DNA of 64,000 nt, taken from contig NZ_WTVN01000008.1 in assembly GCF_012910905.1 (NCBI RefSeq), positions 1 to 64,000 of the forward strand. The letters run 5' to 3'. The stretch is from Aromatoleum toluvorans. Its GTDB lineage: Bacteria > Pseudomonadota > Gammaproteobacteria > Burkholderiales > Rhodocyclaceae. This document shows, piece by piece, positions 31,323 to 41,814 of the stretch (within the stretch, counting starts at the first letter, position 1; each line of letters begins with the position of its first letter). The position numbers and the translations under genes were made by a program. The notes beneath the pieces were generated by a model. That model saw only the letters and a program-made list of their open reading frames with translations, was not told where the DNA came from and did no database searches.

Positions 31323-32216
31323 TTACAGCATCGCCTTCAGCAGCTTGCCCATCTCGGAGGGGTTGCGCGTCACCTTGAAGCCGCACTCTTCCATGATGGC
31401 GAGCTTGGCGTCGGCGGTGTCGGCACCACCCGAGATCAGCGCACCGGCGTGGCCCATGCGCTTGCCGGCCGGCGCGGTCACGCCGGCGATGAAGCCGACG
31501 ATCGGCTTCTTCATGTTGGCCTTGCACCACTGCGCGGCTTCCGCCTCGTCCGGACCGCCGATCTCGCCGATCATGATCACCGCGTCGGTGTCCGGATCGT
31601 CGTTAAACATGCGCATCACGTCGATGTGCTTCAGGCCGTTGATCGGGTCGCCGCCGATACCGACCGCGGAAGACTGGCCCAGACCGATTTCGGTCAGCTG
31701 CGCGACGGCTTCATAGGTCAGCGTGCCCGAACGCGACACGACGCCGATGCGGCCCTTGCGGTGGATGTGACCCGGCATGATGCCGATCTTGATCTCGTCC
31801 GGCGTGATGAGTCCCGGGCAGTTCGGTCCCAGCAGCAGGGTTTCCTTGCCGCCCTTGGCAACCTTTTCCTTCATCTTGTTGCGCACCACCAGCATGTCGC
31901 GGACCGGGATGCCTTCGGTGATGCAGATCGCCAGATCCAGGTTGGCCTCGCAGGCTTCCCAGATCGCGTCGGCGGCACCTGCCGGCGGCACGTAGATCAC
32001 GGACACGGTCGCGCCGGTCTCGGCGGCGGCTTCCTTCACCGAAGCGTAGATGGGGATGTCGAAGATCTTCTCGCCCGCCTTCTTCGGATTCACGCCGGCA
32101 ACGAAGCAGTTCTTGCCGTTCGCGTATTCCTGGCACTTCTCGGTGTGGAACTGACCGGTCTTGCCCGTGATGCCCTGGGTGATGACCTTGGTGTCTTTGT
32201 TGATCAGGATGGACAT
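31323..32216 (-). CDS. sucD: Succinate-CoA ligase, alpha subunit
   Basis: SucD carries the phosphorylated histidine of succinyl-CoA synthetase in the TCA cycle. The 297 residues show the CoA-binding GITGKTGQFHTEK, VNPKKAG, GPNCPGLI and the active-site region containing IAGVTAPAGKRMGHAGA (catalytic His). It lies 11 nt after sucC. Confidence 0.97.
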   Translation of the reverse strand: MSILINKDTKVITQGITGKTGQFHTEKCQEYANGKNCFVAGVNPKKAGEKIFDIPIYASVKEAAAETGATVSVIYVPPAGAADAIWEACEANLDLAICITEGIPVRDMLVVRNKMKEKVAKGGKETLLLGPNCPGLITPDEIKIGIMPGHIHRKGRIGVVSRSGTLTYEAVAQLTEIGLGQSSAVGIGGDPINGLKHIDVMRMFNDDPDTDAVIMIGEIGGPDEAEAAQWCKANMKKPIVGFIAGVTAPAGKRMGHAGALISGGADTADAKLAIMEECGFKVTRNPSEMGKLLKAML

Positions 32217-32227
32217 TCAAACTCTCC

Positions 32228-33388
<1,161 letters not shown>

Positions 33389-33578
33389 GATTGCCCTTCG
33401 ATCGAAGCCGCGACGCCAGGGGCGCCGCAAACAGGTTGATGGGACGCTTCGGAGCATCGCTCCACGACATACGCCGTCTCCCTCGACCGACGCATACCGC
33501 TCCCGACCGGCCGTGTGTCGCCCGGCCCGACCTCTCGACCCCGACCCCGAACGGGCCCGAAGGTCGCAAGATCTTTGG

Positions 33579-33584
33579 ATTATA
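33579..33584 (-). promoter_or_regulatory. Candidate -10 box for sucCD
   Basis: A perfect TATAAT on the minus strand lies about 190 nt upstream of sucC. The matching -35 is poor (TTCTGC at 16-17 nt), so it may need an activator. It is the best promoter candidate in the 262-nt gap to the DUF2889 gene. Confidence 0.4.
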
Positions 33585-33650
33585 ACCGCAATTGCGCAGT
33601 GCAGAATCGCGAGTCCCGCGCAAGTCTGTCAACCGCCGGGCACGCCGTGG

Positions 33651-34205
33651 TTACGCGTCGGCCGCGGGCTTGCGGTACCACTTGGGGTAGTAACGGCGCA
33701 CCGTTTCGCGCGAACTCTCGAGCGCGTGGCACTTGTCGAGCTGGAACGGCTTCTCCGCACTGTCCTCGTTGTCGCGCCGGAAAGTCGCGAAGGTCTGCAC
33801 GGCTGCCGTCGGGAGGCTCATCAGCAGTTCGGTCACGTGCGAGCAACCCCGCACGTCGGCGAACATCTCCCCGACATTGCGACGAAAGCCGCGGATCAGG
33901 TTCAGTCCGACGAGCCGCCCGTACGCCGGCCCGATCGTGTCGCATTCGCCGGCGTACGGAACGCGGTCCGAACACGCCTCGGCATCGACGATGTTGAACG
34001 CCGCATCGATCGTGATGCGCACGCGCATCTCGTGCACGGGATCGCCCGCGCGGCGGACGCCCGACGCAAGCGGGTAATCGACGGCCTTTGTGTCGCGCAG
34101 GCAGGCCTCGAGCTCCAGCAGACCGTCGTCGCGGCGAAAACCTTCGACCGTGATCTGTCGCAGATGCGCGGGACTACGTGCGCACTTCGGAGGAGAGAGC
34201 GGCAT
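33651..34205 (-). CDS. DUF2889 domain protein
   Basis: The 184 residues match the DUF2889 pattern: a start MPLSPP, RRDDGLLELEACLRDTKAVDYP, a central HEMRVRITID, and RGCSHVTELL. No function is established for the family. It stands alone upstream of sucC, divergent from the FimV-like gene. No signal peptide or membrane segment is seen. The 265 nt to the next gene holds no feature I can support. Confidence 0.8.
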   Translation of the reverse strand: MPLSPPKCARSPAHLRQITVEGFRRDDGLLELEACLRDTKAVDYPLASGVRRAGDPVHEMRVRITIDAAFNIVDAEACSDRVPYAGECDTIGPAYGRLVGLNLIRGFRRNVGEMFADVRGCSHVTELLMSLPTAAVQTFATFRRDNEDSAEKPFQLDKCHALESSRETVRRYYPKWYRKPAADA

Positions 34206-34470
34206 GAGACGTACGGCAACGTATGGAAAGCTGAATGTTACCGCGAATCGACGTCCTTTCCGCAGGAGAGGGAAACCCGCGCCTGCCCGCCATCGGGACC
34301 ATCGCCCTGGCGCGCCGCCGACAATTACCGAACGTCATTTCGCACCGCAACAAATCCTTTGATTTCACGGAACAACACGCAACGACAATGCAAATTCGTT
34401 ACAATGCGCCGCAACGATTTGATACAAGATACGGATTTGCGCCCTGCCTTTGCCAGCGCATGAGCAGACG

Positions 34471-36330
34471 ATGACGACACAGCAGCGCCTGACCCCCGGG
34501 GATTCCGCATCCCTACTCCTCACGGCCCTGCTGGCGCTCGCACCGACGACGTCCGGCGCGGTCGTTCTGGGCGAACCGGTGTCGGTGTCGAAGATCGGCG
34601 AACCGCTCAGGATCGAGATTTCCATTCTCCAGGGTAGCGCGTCACGGCTCGGTGAATGCCTGCGCCTCACAGCCGCCTCGACCCCGAACGGGGTACCGCG
34701 GCTGCGGAATGCGCGCCTCGACGTGGCCGGACGCGACCCGGAATCGCGGCTCGTGCTCTCTCACCGGCTCCCGAGCTTCGAGCCGGCCGTCAGTTTCGCC
34801 ATCGAGGACAACTGCGACAGCCGCCTGCGCCGCGAATACACCGTCCTGCTCGCATTCCCCGACACCACTGCCGTAGCAGGCGAAACTGCCAACGATGGAG
34901 CCACTTCCCGCCCCGACACGGTGAGCGAGAGCGCCGTTGCGCAGGAACCGCCGCGGCGTCCGCGTGACTACCGCCGGACCACGCCCCCGGCCGACACCAC
35001 CGCCGCGCCGTCGACGGCACGTGAGGCGGCCACCCCCAGCAGTCGCTCCGCCCCAAAGGGATCGCCCCGCCAGGATCGCCTGGAACTCGGCGGCGGCGAA
35101 TCCGGGACACCGGGCGCCGGCCTGCGCCTGAGCATCCAACTCGGCAGCCTCGCACGCATCGACTCGACCACCGACGCCCAGCGCGAGCAACTGCGCCGCG
35201 AGCAATCCGTGATCATGGCAATCGACCGCACGATTGTCGCGCAGCTCGAACTCAACGAGCGCATCCGCCAGCTCGAAGCCGTGCAATCGCGCATGTTCGC
35301 GGAGTACAAGCAGTCACAGCCCTCCGCGGCGACGTCGTCCGCCGATCCAGTGATCGTCGACGCACCGCCGCCGCCGAAGCCGCTCGAGCCCGACCACAGC
35401 GTCGCGGAAGGCTGGAAACGCGGCACCCTGACGATCGGGTTCGTGTCTCTGGCACTTGCCGGTGCGCTCGCCTGGATCCGCAAGCGCCGCCAAGGGTCGC
35501 TCCCGCGGAGCGAACCGGAATCGAAGCGCACGTCCCTTCCCGTTGCAAAAAAAGCGGCCGCCCCCCCGCCGACCCGGCGCATCGAACCGGCGCCCGATAC
35601 CACGACCGAAGCCGACTTCGCCCGACAGCCGCAGATCCTGCCGACGCCGGCGAATGTCATTGCCACGCATGCATCACCGGAATGGGAGATGGCGGACGAC
35701 ATATTCGCGCAACCCATTTCGATCGCCCCTATCGCGCCGATCGCCGCCGTCATACCAGCTGCGTCCGTAGCCGCGCATACGCCCGCCGCCCCTGCCGCGA
35801 TCGAGGAAACCGCAGAGGAACACGAATCCGCCATCGAACTCGCCGAGATCATGATGGGCTTCGGGCGCATCCGCGGTGCGGCGGACACGCTCGCCGAGTT
35901 CATCGCATCGAATCCGAAGCGGGCCGTCACGCCGTGGCTCAAGCTCATGGAGGTCTATCGGACCGCCGACCTGCGCGAGGAGTTCGACGCGCTGGCAATG
36001 CAACTCAACAAGACCTTCAACGTCAAGGCGGTCACCTGGGACAGCTTCGACGAGGCACGCCAGGCCCGGAATTCGATCGAGCAGATGGAGCACCTGGCCC
36101 GGAACGTGCAAGAGACGTGGGGCACGCGCGACTGCCAGGCCTATCTCGAGCATCTCCTGCGCGACAACCGCGACGGCACGCGCGAAGGCTTCCCGCTCAG
36201 CGTGATCGACGAGATCCTGCTGCTCGCGGCGATTCTCGAAGACCAGCTGGGCACGTATCGGCCACAAGCAGAGACGCCCTCGCCCGCAAGCGGCGATTCG
36301 GCCGTTGCCGTCCCTCCCCAGCCCGCCTGA
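34471..36330 (+). CDS. FimV-like membrane protein
   Basis: The 619 residues resemble FimV/HubP proteins in layout. A signal segment leads to a FimV-type N-domain (VVLGEPVSVSKIGEPLRIEISIL), a Pro/Thr-rich linker, a short coiled region (LNERIRQLEAVQSRM), one membrane segment near 320-340 (GTLTIGFVSLALAGALAWI), an acidic/Ala-Pro cytoplasmic linker and a helical C-domain (AIELAEIMMGFGRIRGAADTLAEF). No LysM domain is seen, unlike canonical FimV. Such proteins organise pili or polar structures. ATG 34471 is preferred to an upstream TTG. Confidence 0.65.
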   Translation: MTTQQRLTPGDSASLLLTALLALAPTTSGAVVLGEPVSVSKIGEPLRIEISILQGSASRLGECLRLTAASTPNGVPRLRNARLDVAGRDPESRLVLSHRLPSFEPAVSFAIEDNCDSRLRREYTVLLAFPDTTAVAGETANDGATSRPDTVSESAVAQEPPRRPRDYRRTTPPADTTAAPSTAREAATPSSRSAPKGSPRQDRLELGGGESGTPGAGLRLSIQLGSLARIDSTTDAQREQLRREQSVIMAIDRTIVAQLELNERIRQLEAVQSRMFAEYKQSQPSAATSSADPVIVDAPPPPKPLEPDHSVAEGWKRGTLTIGFVSLALAGALAWIRKRRQGSLPRSEPESKRTSLPVAKKAAAPPPTRRIEPAPDTTTEADFARQPQILPTPANVIATHASPEWEMADDIFAQPISIAPIAPIAAVIPAASVAAHTPAAPAAIEETAEEHESAIELAEIMMGFGRIRGAADTLAEFIASNPKRAVTPWLKLMEVYRTADLREEFDALAMQLNKTFNVKAVTWDSFDEARQARNSIEQMEHLARNVQETWGTRDCQAYLEHLLRDNRDGTREGFPLSVIDEILLLAAILEDQLGTYRPQAETPSPASGDSAVAVPPQPA

Positions 36331-36360
36331 GAAGGCACGTGCGACCCCGGCCTCCCCCGC

Positions 36361-37107
36361 CTAAACCGGGTTGTCGAGGTCGACAAACTGCGCGTCGATA
36401 CCGAGGGTCTGCCCGAGGTATTGCGCCAGCGCGTGGATGCCGTAGCGCTCCGTCGCGTGGTGCCCCGCCGCGATGTATGGAACGCCCGATTCGCGCGCGA
36501 GGTGCACCGTCTGTTCGGAAATCTCGCCCGACACGTAGAGATCGGCCCCGGCCGCGATAGCCTGCTCGAAGTAGCCTTGCGCGCCTCCCGTACACCACGC
36601 GACGCGGCTCACGGCCCGCCCCCCTTCACCCACCAGCAGCGGTTCGCGCCCGAGCCGGGCGGCGAGCGAACGCGCAACCTGTTCGGCAGTGCCCGGCCGC
36701 TCGGGCCGGCCGATCCACCCGAGATCCTGTTCACCGAATCGCCCCTCGCCCACCCAGCCCACAACGGCCGCAAGCTGCGCGTTGTTACCGAGCTGCGGGT
36801 GGGCATCGAGCGGCAGATGATAAGCGAGCAGGCTGATGTCATTCCTCAGCAGCGTCGCGATGCGCCGCTTGCGAATCCCCGTGATGCGGCCATCCTCGCC
36901 GCGCCAGAACCAGCCGTGATGCACGATGATGGCATCGACGCCTTCGGCGACGGCGCGATCGAGCAGCGCCTGGCTCGCCGTCACACCGCACAGCACGCGG
37001 AGCACCTCGGCCCGTCCTTCCACTTGCAAGCCGTTTGGGGAATAATCCCGGAACCGTGGGACTTCCAGCAGTTCATCCAGATGAGCTTGCAGTTCGGCGA
37101 GTTGCAT
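36361..37107 (-). CDS. Nif3-like dinuclear metal-centre protein (DUF34)
   Basis: The 248 residues match the NIF3/YbgI family, hexameric toroids with a two-metal site. Metal-binding residues appear in IIVHHGWFW, YHLPLDAHP and AAGHHATERYG. The exact reaction is not settled; some members act as GTP cyclohydrolase-like hydrolases. The gene converges on the FimV-like gene and diverges from the protease gene. Confidence 0.88.
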   Translation of the reverse strand: MQLAELQAHLDELLEVPRFRDYSPNGLQVEGRAEVLRVLCGVTASQALLDRAVAEGVDAIIVHHGWFWRGEDGRITGIRKRRIATLLRNDISLLAYHLPLDAHPQLGNNAQLAAVVGWVGEGRFGEQDLGWIGRPERPGTAEQVARSLAARLGREPLLVGEGGRAVSRVAWCTGGAQGYFEQAIAAGADLYVSGEISEQTVHLARESGVPYIAAGHHATERYGIHALAQYLGQTLGIDAQFVDLDNPV

Positions 37108-37180
37108 ACGGTCCCCACTCCTGATTTCCTGGCCTCACGGCGAGCACGACACACACAGCCCGCCCAATTCGAGCAACATT

Positions 37181-38344
37181 ATGCGCCGCCTCTGGCTGAT
37201 CTTCGCGCAGGCCGTGACCGTGAGCGTCGCGGTGCTGTTTGTACTGAACACGCTGAAGCCGGAATGGTTCAAGGGCGCGGCACCCGCCGCCGTGGTTTCC
37301 ATCTTCGAGGCGCCCGGTGGCGACCCCGCGACGGCGGCTCCGGGACCGAACTCCTACGCCGACGCAGCCAAGCGCTCGATGCCGGCCGTGGTCCATATCT
37401 ATACTGCCAAGGATGTCGCCCGCCAGCGCCACCCGCTGCTCGACGATCCCATCTTCCGCCATTTCTTCGGTGACCGGCAGGAAAAGGCGCCCTCGCAACG
37501 CGCATCCGGCCTGGGATCGGGCGTCATCGCCAGCCCGGACGGATTCATCCTGACCAACAACCACGTCATCGAAGGCGCAGACGAGATCGAGGTCGCACTC
37601 AACGACGGCCGCAAGTTTCCGGCGCGCCTCGTCGGCCGCGACCCGGAAACCGACCTCGCGGTGCTCCGGCTGCAGGGCAACGGCAAGCTGCCGGCAATCA
37701 CTTTCGCCCAGCAGGAAGTGCTGCAGGTCGGCGACGTGGTCCTCGCGATCGGCAACCCCTTCGGCGTCGGGCAGACGGTCACGATGGGCATCGTCTCGGC
37801 CCTCGGGCGCAGCCAGCTCGGCATCAACACCTTCGAGAACTACATCCAGACCGACGCGGCGATCAATCCCGGCAACTCCGGCGGCGCGCTGGTCGACAGC
37901 CAGGGCAACCTGGTGGGCATCAACACGGCGATCTATTCACGCTCGGGAGGCTCCCTGGGGATCGGCTTCGCGATCCCGGTGTCCATCGCGCGCAACGTGC
38001 TGGAGCAGATCGTCTCGACCGGGCAGGTCACGCGCGGCTGGATCGGCGTCGAGATCCAGGAGATCACGCCGGAACTCGCGGAATCCTTCGGCTTCACGGG
38101 CACCGAGGGCGCGCTCATCGCCGGCGTGCTGCGCGACAGCCCCGCCGAACGCGCCGGCATCCGCCCGGGCGACATCCTCGTCGGCGTTGCGGGCAAGCCG
38201 GTGCACGACCCCAAGGGGATGCTGGAAATGGTGGCGGGCCTGATGCCCGGGCACAGCGCGAACTTCCGGGTGCGTCGGGCCAACGCCGAAGTCGATCTGC
38301 AGGTCGAGATCGGGCGCCGCCCCGCGCCCGTCGCGGAGCGCTGA
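37181..38344 (+). CDS. degS: Membrane-anchored HtrA-type serine protease (DegS-like)
   Basis: The 387 residues have an N-terminal membrane anchor (LWLIFAQAVTVSVAVLFVL), a trypsin-like domain with the catalytic His in TNNHVIEGAD, Asp in PETDLAVLR and Ser in NPGNSGGAL, and a single C-terminal PDZ domain (GVLRDSPAERAGIRPGDILVGVAG). One PDZ plus an anchor is the DegS/AlgW layout, used to cut anti-sigma factors. No rseA-type gene is adjacent, so the target is unknown. Confidence 0.88.
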   Translation: MRRLWLIFAQAVTVSVAVLFVLNTLKPEWFKGAAPAAVVSIFEAPGGDPATAAPGPNSYADAAKRSMPAVVHIYTAKDVARQRHPLLDDPIFRHFFGDRQEKAPSQRASGLGSGVIASPDGFILTNNHVIEGADEIEVALNDGRKFPARLVGRDPETDLAVLRLQGNGKLPAITFAQQEVLQVGDVVLAIGNPFGVGQTVTMGIVSALGRSQLGINTFENYIQTDAAINPGNSGGALVDSQGNLVGINTAIYSRSGGSLGIGFAIPVSIARNVLEQIVSTGQVTRGWIGVEIQEITPELAESFGFTGTEGALIAGVLRDSPAERAGIRPGDILVGVAGKPVHDPKGMLEMVAGLMPGHSANFRVRRANAEVDLQVEIGRRPAPVAER

Positions 38345-38369
38345 ACACGGCGCCCCGGGGCGGGCTTCC

Positions 38370-39131
38370 TTACTTGCTCTCGATGCGCTCGAGAGCCTCG
38401 TCCGTGCTGCTTTCCCGGTCCTTGCTGATCAAGCGGGCAATGATGATGCCCGCCTCGTACAGCAGGCACATCGGCACGGCGAGCAGGAGCTGGGACACCA
38501 CGTCAGGCGGCGTGATCACGGCCGCGACGATGAAGGCGCCGACGATTACATAGGGGCGCGCCTCGACCAGCTTCGCGATGCTGACGACGCCGGTCTTCAC
38601 GAGCAGGATCACCGCCACGGGCACCTCGAAGGTCAGGCCGAACGCGAGGAACATCGTCATCACGAAGGACAGGTACTGCTCGATGTCCGGCGCCGGCGTG
38701 ATGCTCTTGGGCGCGAACTGCGCGATGAACTTGAAGACCGTCCCGAACACGAAGAAGTAGCAGAAGGCCACTCCGAGCAGGAACAGGATCGTGCTGCCGA
38801 GCACGAGCGGCAGTCCGAGACGCCGTTCGTGGGCGTACAGGCCGGGCGCGACGAAGGCCCAGGCCTGATACAGCACGACCGGCAGCGCGATCACGAAAGC
38901 CGCCAGCATCGTCACCTTGACCGGAACGAAGAACGGCGTCACGACGCCGGTAGCGATCATGTGTGTGCCCTGCGGGAGCGTCCTCATCATCGGTTGCGCG
39001 AGGAGGTCGTACACATCGCTCGCCCACGGCATCAGGCACAGGAACACGACGAGGACCGCCAGCATCGCACGCAGGAGGCGGTCACGCAGCTCGACGAGGT
39101 GCGAGATGAAGGTTTCCTGCGCGGTGCTCAT
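38370..39131 (-). CDS. tatC: Twin-arginine translocase subunit TatC
   Basis: TatC recognises the RR motif of folded cargo. The 253 residues have six membrane segments and conserved SHLVELRDRLLRAM at the start, with the FxxxFG-type TFEVPVAVILL region later. ATG overlaps the tatB stop by 4 nt. The Tat protein at the left window edge would be one cargo. Confidence 0.96.
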   Translation of the reverse strand: MSTAQETFISHLVELRDRLLRAMLAVLVVFLCLMPWASDVYDLLAQPMMRTLPQGTHMIATGVVTPFFVPVKVTMLAAFVIALPVVLYQAWAFVAPGLYAHERRLGLPLVLGSTILFLLGVAFCYFFVFGTVFKFIAQFAPKSITPAPDIEQYLSFVMTMFLAFGLTFEVPVAVILLVKTGVVSIAKLVEARPYVIVGAFIVAAVITPPDVVSQLLLAVPMCLLYEAGIIIARLISKDRESSTDEALERIESK

Positions 39132-39640
39132 GCTTTGTCCGTGGCCTTGTCCGTGGTCGGGGCGGCGGCCGGCGCGGAAGCCGGCCCGAGTCCGAGTTCG
39201 AGTTGGCGGCTATCCACCTGCGGCTCCGCCGCGCCATCCGCCGAAGCGGCCTCGGCGCCAAGGATGGTGACGACCACCGGCGGCGGGGCCTCCACGACCG
39301 GCGCGGGTGTCGTCCCGGACGCCGCCGCAGCCGTGTCGCCGGAAAGGCCGCTTTTCGCTTCCGCCACGGTTTTCTCCAGATCCGCCTCGACGCTCTGGGC
39401 CTGGCTGCGCATCGACGACTCGAGCTCGCGCGCCTGCTGCTCGACCTGCTGCTGCAATTTTTTCAGGTCTTCGAGCTGCATTTCGCGCTGGATATCCGAC
39501 TTGACGTCGCTGACGTAGCGCTGGAGTCGCCCGAGGAGGTGGCCTGCGGTGCGAGCGACCTTGGGCAGGCGCTCGGGACCGACGACGACGAGCGCCACCA
39601 CCGCGATGACGATGAGTTCAGAAAAACCGAAATCGAACAT
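39128..39640 (-). CDS. tatB: Twin-arginine translocase subunit TatB
   Basis: The 170 residues begin MFDFGFSELIVIAVVALVVVGPERLP, one membrane span and the conserved G-P-E-R-L-P hinge, then an amphipathic helix, coiled coil and an Ala/Pro/Glu-rich tail. ATG 39640 gives the conserved MFD start; the longer frame is rejected. Confidence 0.95.
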   Translation of the reverse strand: MFDFGFSELIVIAVVALVVVGPERLPKVARTAGHLLGRLQRYVSDVKSDIQREMQLEDLKKLQQQVEQQARELESSMRSQAQSVEADLEKTVAEAKSGLSGDTAAAASGTTPAPVVEAPPPVVVTILGAEAASADGAAEPQVDSRQLELGLGPASAPAAAPTTDKATDKA

Positions 39641-39744
39641 GATGTTGGAGCCTGTACGAGCCTGGTCGCACACACGGCGGCGGCATCAAAACGAAGGGGC
39701 GCAAAGCCGCCGCGCCCCTCGTTGCCGACATCGCCCGGGCGGGC

Positions 39745-39969
39745 TCAGGAATGCAGCTTGTCGGTCTTTTCCCGCGCCTGGACGTCGATGGTGTCGCCGC
39801 CGATCTTCTGCTGCGCATCGTCGGATTTTTCCGACTCCTTCATGCCGTCCTTGAAGCCCTTCACCGCGCCGCCCAGATCCTGGCCGATGTTGCGCAGCTT
39901 CTTGGTACCGAACACCAGCACGACGATCACCAGAACGATCAGCCAGTGCCAGATACTGAATGAACCCAT
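39745..39969 (-). CDS. tatA: Twin-arginine translocase subunit TatA
   Basis: The 74 residues begin [21 protein letters not shown] with the KKLRNIG hinge and an amphipathic helix ([15 protein letters not shown]). It forms the pore with TatBC. It lies 10 nt after hinT. Confidence 0.96.
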   Translation of the reverse strand: MGSFSIWHWLIVLVIVVLVFGTKKLRNIGQDLGGAVKGFKDGMKESEKSDDAQQKIGGDTIDVQAREKTDKLHS

Positions 39970-39979
39970 ACTGCTCTCC

Positions 39980-40327
39980 TTAACGCTTCAACATGGCCGG
40001 AAGCACTTCCGGGCCACCCAGGATATGAACGTGCAGATGATACACCTCCTGCCGCCCCACCCTGCCGGTGTTGATGATCGTGCGGTAACCTTCGCCGCAG
40101 CCGTTTTCGCGCGCAAGACGGGCTGCGGTGGTCATCACCCGCCCCATGAGCTCGACGTGCTCGGCCCCCAGCTCGCCCATCGACGGAACATGCAGCTTCG
40201 GGATCACGAGGAAATGCACCGGCGCAACCGGATTGATGTCGTGAAACGCGAGCACGTGCTCGTCCTCGTACAGCTTCTTCGCCGGGATCTCGCCGGCGGC
40301 GATCCGGCAGAAAATGCAGTCGCTCAT
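39980..40327 (-). CDS. hinT: HIT-family purine nucleoside phosphoramidase HinT
   Basis: The 115 residues start [22 protein letters not shown] and end with the histidine triad LHVHILGG. HinT hydrolyses AMP-linked phosphoramidates. ATG 40327 matches the family start; 17 further upstream codons lie inside hisE and are rejected. Confidence 0.95.
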   Translation of the reverse strand: MSDCIFCRIAAGEIPAKKLYEDEHVLAFHDINPVAPVHFLVIPKLHVPSMGELGAEHVELMGRVMTTAARLARENGCGEGYRTIINTGRVGRQEVYHLHVHILGGPEVLPAMLKR

Positions 40328-40334
40328 CTTCACC

Positions 40335-40661
40335 TCAGGCCGTCGTGCGGGACTTCTTCTCGTCAATCCCTGAGACACCTTCGCGGCGCCGGAATTCAGC
40401 CAGCACGTCGTCGACCGACAGGCCGAAGTGCGCCAGCAGCACCATCGAATGGAACCACAGGTCGGTCACTTCCCAGACGATGTGCAGCATATCCTTGTCC
40501 TTGGCCGCCATGATGGTCTCGGCGGCCTCCTCGGCGACCTTCTTGCAGATCGCGTCGGTGCCCTTGGAGTACAGGCTGGAGACGTAGGAAGAATCGGGAT
40601 CGGCCTTCTTGCGCTCGGCCAGGGTCGCGGCGACGCGATGCAGGACTTCGATGTCGATCAT
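40335..40661 (-). CDS. hisE: Phosphoribosyl-ATP pyrophosphatase
   Basis: HisE performs the second step of histidine synthesis. The 108 residues show the MazG-like [29 protein letters not shown] and [15 protein letters not shown] with the metal-binding Glu/Asp pattern. It is the last his gene, overlapping hisI by 4 nt. Confidence 0.96.
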   Translation of the reverse strand: MIDIEVLHRVAATLAERKKADPDSSYVSSLYSKGTDAICKKVAEEAAETIMAAKDKDMLHIVWEVTDLWFHSMVLLAHFGLSVDDVLAEFRRREGVSGIDEKKSRTTA

Positions 40662-41059
40662 TTATAGATATCCTTGGGATCCTTGAGTACCGGCTCGACG
40701 GCTTCCCACGAGCCCTCGGCCAGGTGGCGCTGGAAAAAGCAGGTGTGGCGCCCGGTATGGCAGGCGATTCCGCCGATCTGCTCGACCTTGAGCAATACCA
40801 CATCGTTGTCACAATCGATGCGGATTTCGTGCACCTTCTGCACGTGCCCGGATTCCTCGCCCTTGTGCCACAGCTTGCGGCGCGACCGCGACCAGTAGAT
40901 CGCCTCGCCCGTCTCGGCGGTGCGCTGCAGCGCTTCACGGTTCATCCATGCGAACATCAGCACGTCGCCGGTCGCGGCTTCCTGCGCGATCACGGGCACG
41001 AGGCCCTGATCGTCCCAGCGGATGTCGTTGAGCCAGCGGGCGGAATTGGTGGTGCTCAC
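40658..41059 (-). CDS. hisI: Phosphoribosyl-AMP cyclohydrolase
   Basis: HisI opens the adenine ring in the third histidine step. The 133 residues show [42 protein letters not shown] and the zinc/metal residues in DCDNDVVLL and [10 protein letters not shown]. It overlaps hisF and hisE by 4 nt each. Confidence 0.96.
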   Translation of the reverse strand: MSTTNSARWLNDIRWDDQGLVPVIAQEAATGDVLMFAWMNREALQRTAETGEAIYWSRSRRKLWHKGEESGHVQKVHEIRIDCDNDVVLLKVEQIGGIACHTGRHTCFFQRHLAEGSWEAVEPVLKDPKDIYK

Positions 41060-41814
41060 AGTCGTACCTCGATGCCGCGGGCGCGCATCAGCTCCTTCGC
41101 TTCACGCACCGTGTGCTGGCCGAAATGGAAGATGCTCGCGGCGAGTACCGCATCCGCGCGTCCTTCGGAGACGCCCTCGGCGAGATGCTCCAGCGTGCCG
41201 ACACCGCCGCTGGCGATCACGGGGATCGGCACCGCATCCGACACCGCGCGCGTGAGCGCGAGATCGAAACCGATCTTCGTCCCGTCACGGTCCATGCTCG
41301 TGAGCAGGATCTCGCCTGCGCCGAGGGCGGCGACCTTCTTCGCCCACTCGATCGCGTCGAGCCCGGTGTTGTTGCGACCGCCGTGGGTGAACACTTCCCA
41401 CTTGCCGGGCGCGGTCTGCTTCGCGTCGATCGCGACGACGATGCACTGGCTGCCGACCTTGCCGGCCGCATCGGCGACGACCTGCGGGTTGTTCACCGCA
41501 GCGGTGTTGATGCTGACCTTGTCGGCGCCTGCATTGAGCAGGCGACGGACATCCTCGACCGTGCGCACGCCGCCGCCCACCGTCAGCGGAATGAAGACCT
41601 GCTCGGCGACCTGCTCGACCACATGGATGATCGTGTCGCGCGCGTCGGAGCTCGCGGTAATGTCGAGGAAGGTGATCTCGTCGGCGCCCTGCTCGTCGTA
41701 GCGGCGGGCGATCTCGACCGGATCGCCGGCGTCGCGCAGTTCGACGAAATTGACGCCCTTCACGACACGCCCGGCATTCACATCCAGGCAGGGGATGATG
41801 CGCTTGGCCAGCAT
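41056..41814 (-). CDS. hisF: Imidazole glycerol phosphate synthase, cyclase subunit
   Basis: HisF uses ammonia from HisH to make imidazole glycerol phosphate and AICAR. The 252 residues form a TIM barrel: [23 protein letters not shown] with catalytic Asp11, [23 protein letters not shown], the second Asp in [10 protein letters not shown], and IASGGVG. ATG 41814 overlaps the hisA stop (TGATG); ATG 41817 is also possible. Confidence 0.96.
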   Translation of the reverse strand: MLAKRIIPCLDVNAGRVVKGVNFVELRDAGDPVEIARRYDEQGADEITFLDITASSDARDTIIHVVEQVAEQVFIPLTVGGGVRTVEDVRRLLNAGADKVSINTAAVNNPQVVADAAGKVGSQCIVVAIDAKQTAPGKWEVFTHGGRNNTGLDAIEWAKKVAALGAGEILLTSMDRDGTKIGFDLALTRAVSDAVPIPVIASGGVGTLEHLAEGVSEGRADAVLAASIFHFGQHTVREAKELMRARGIEVRL

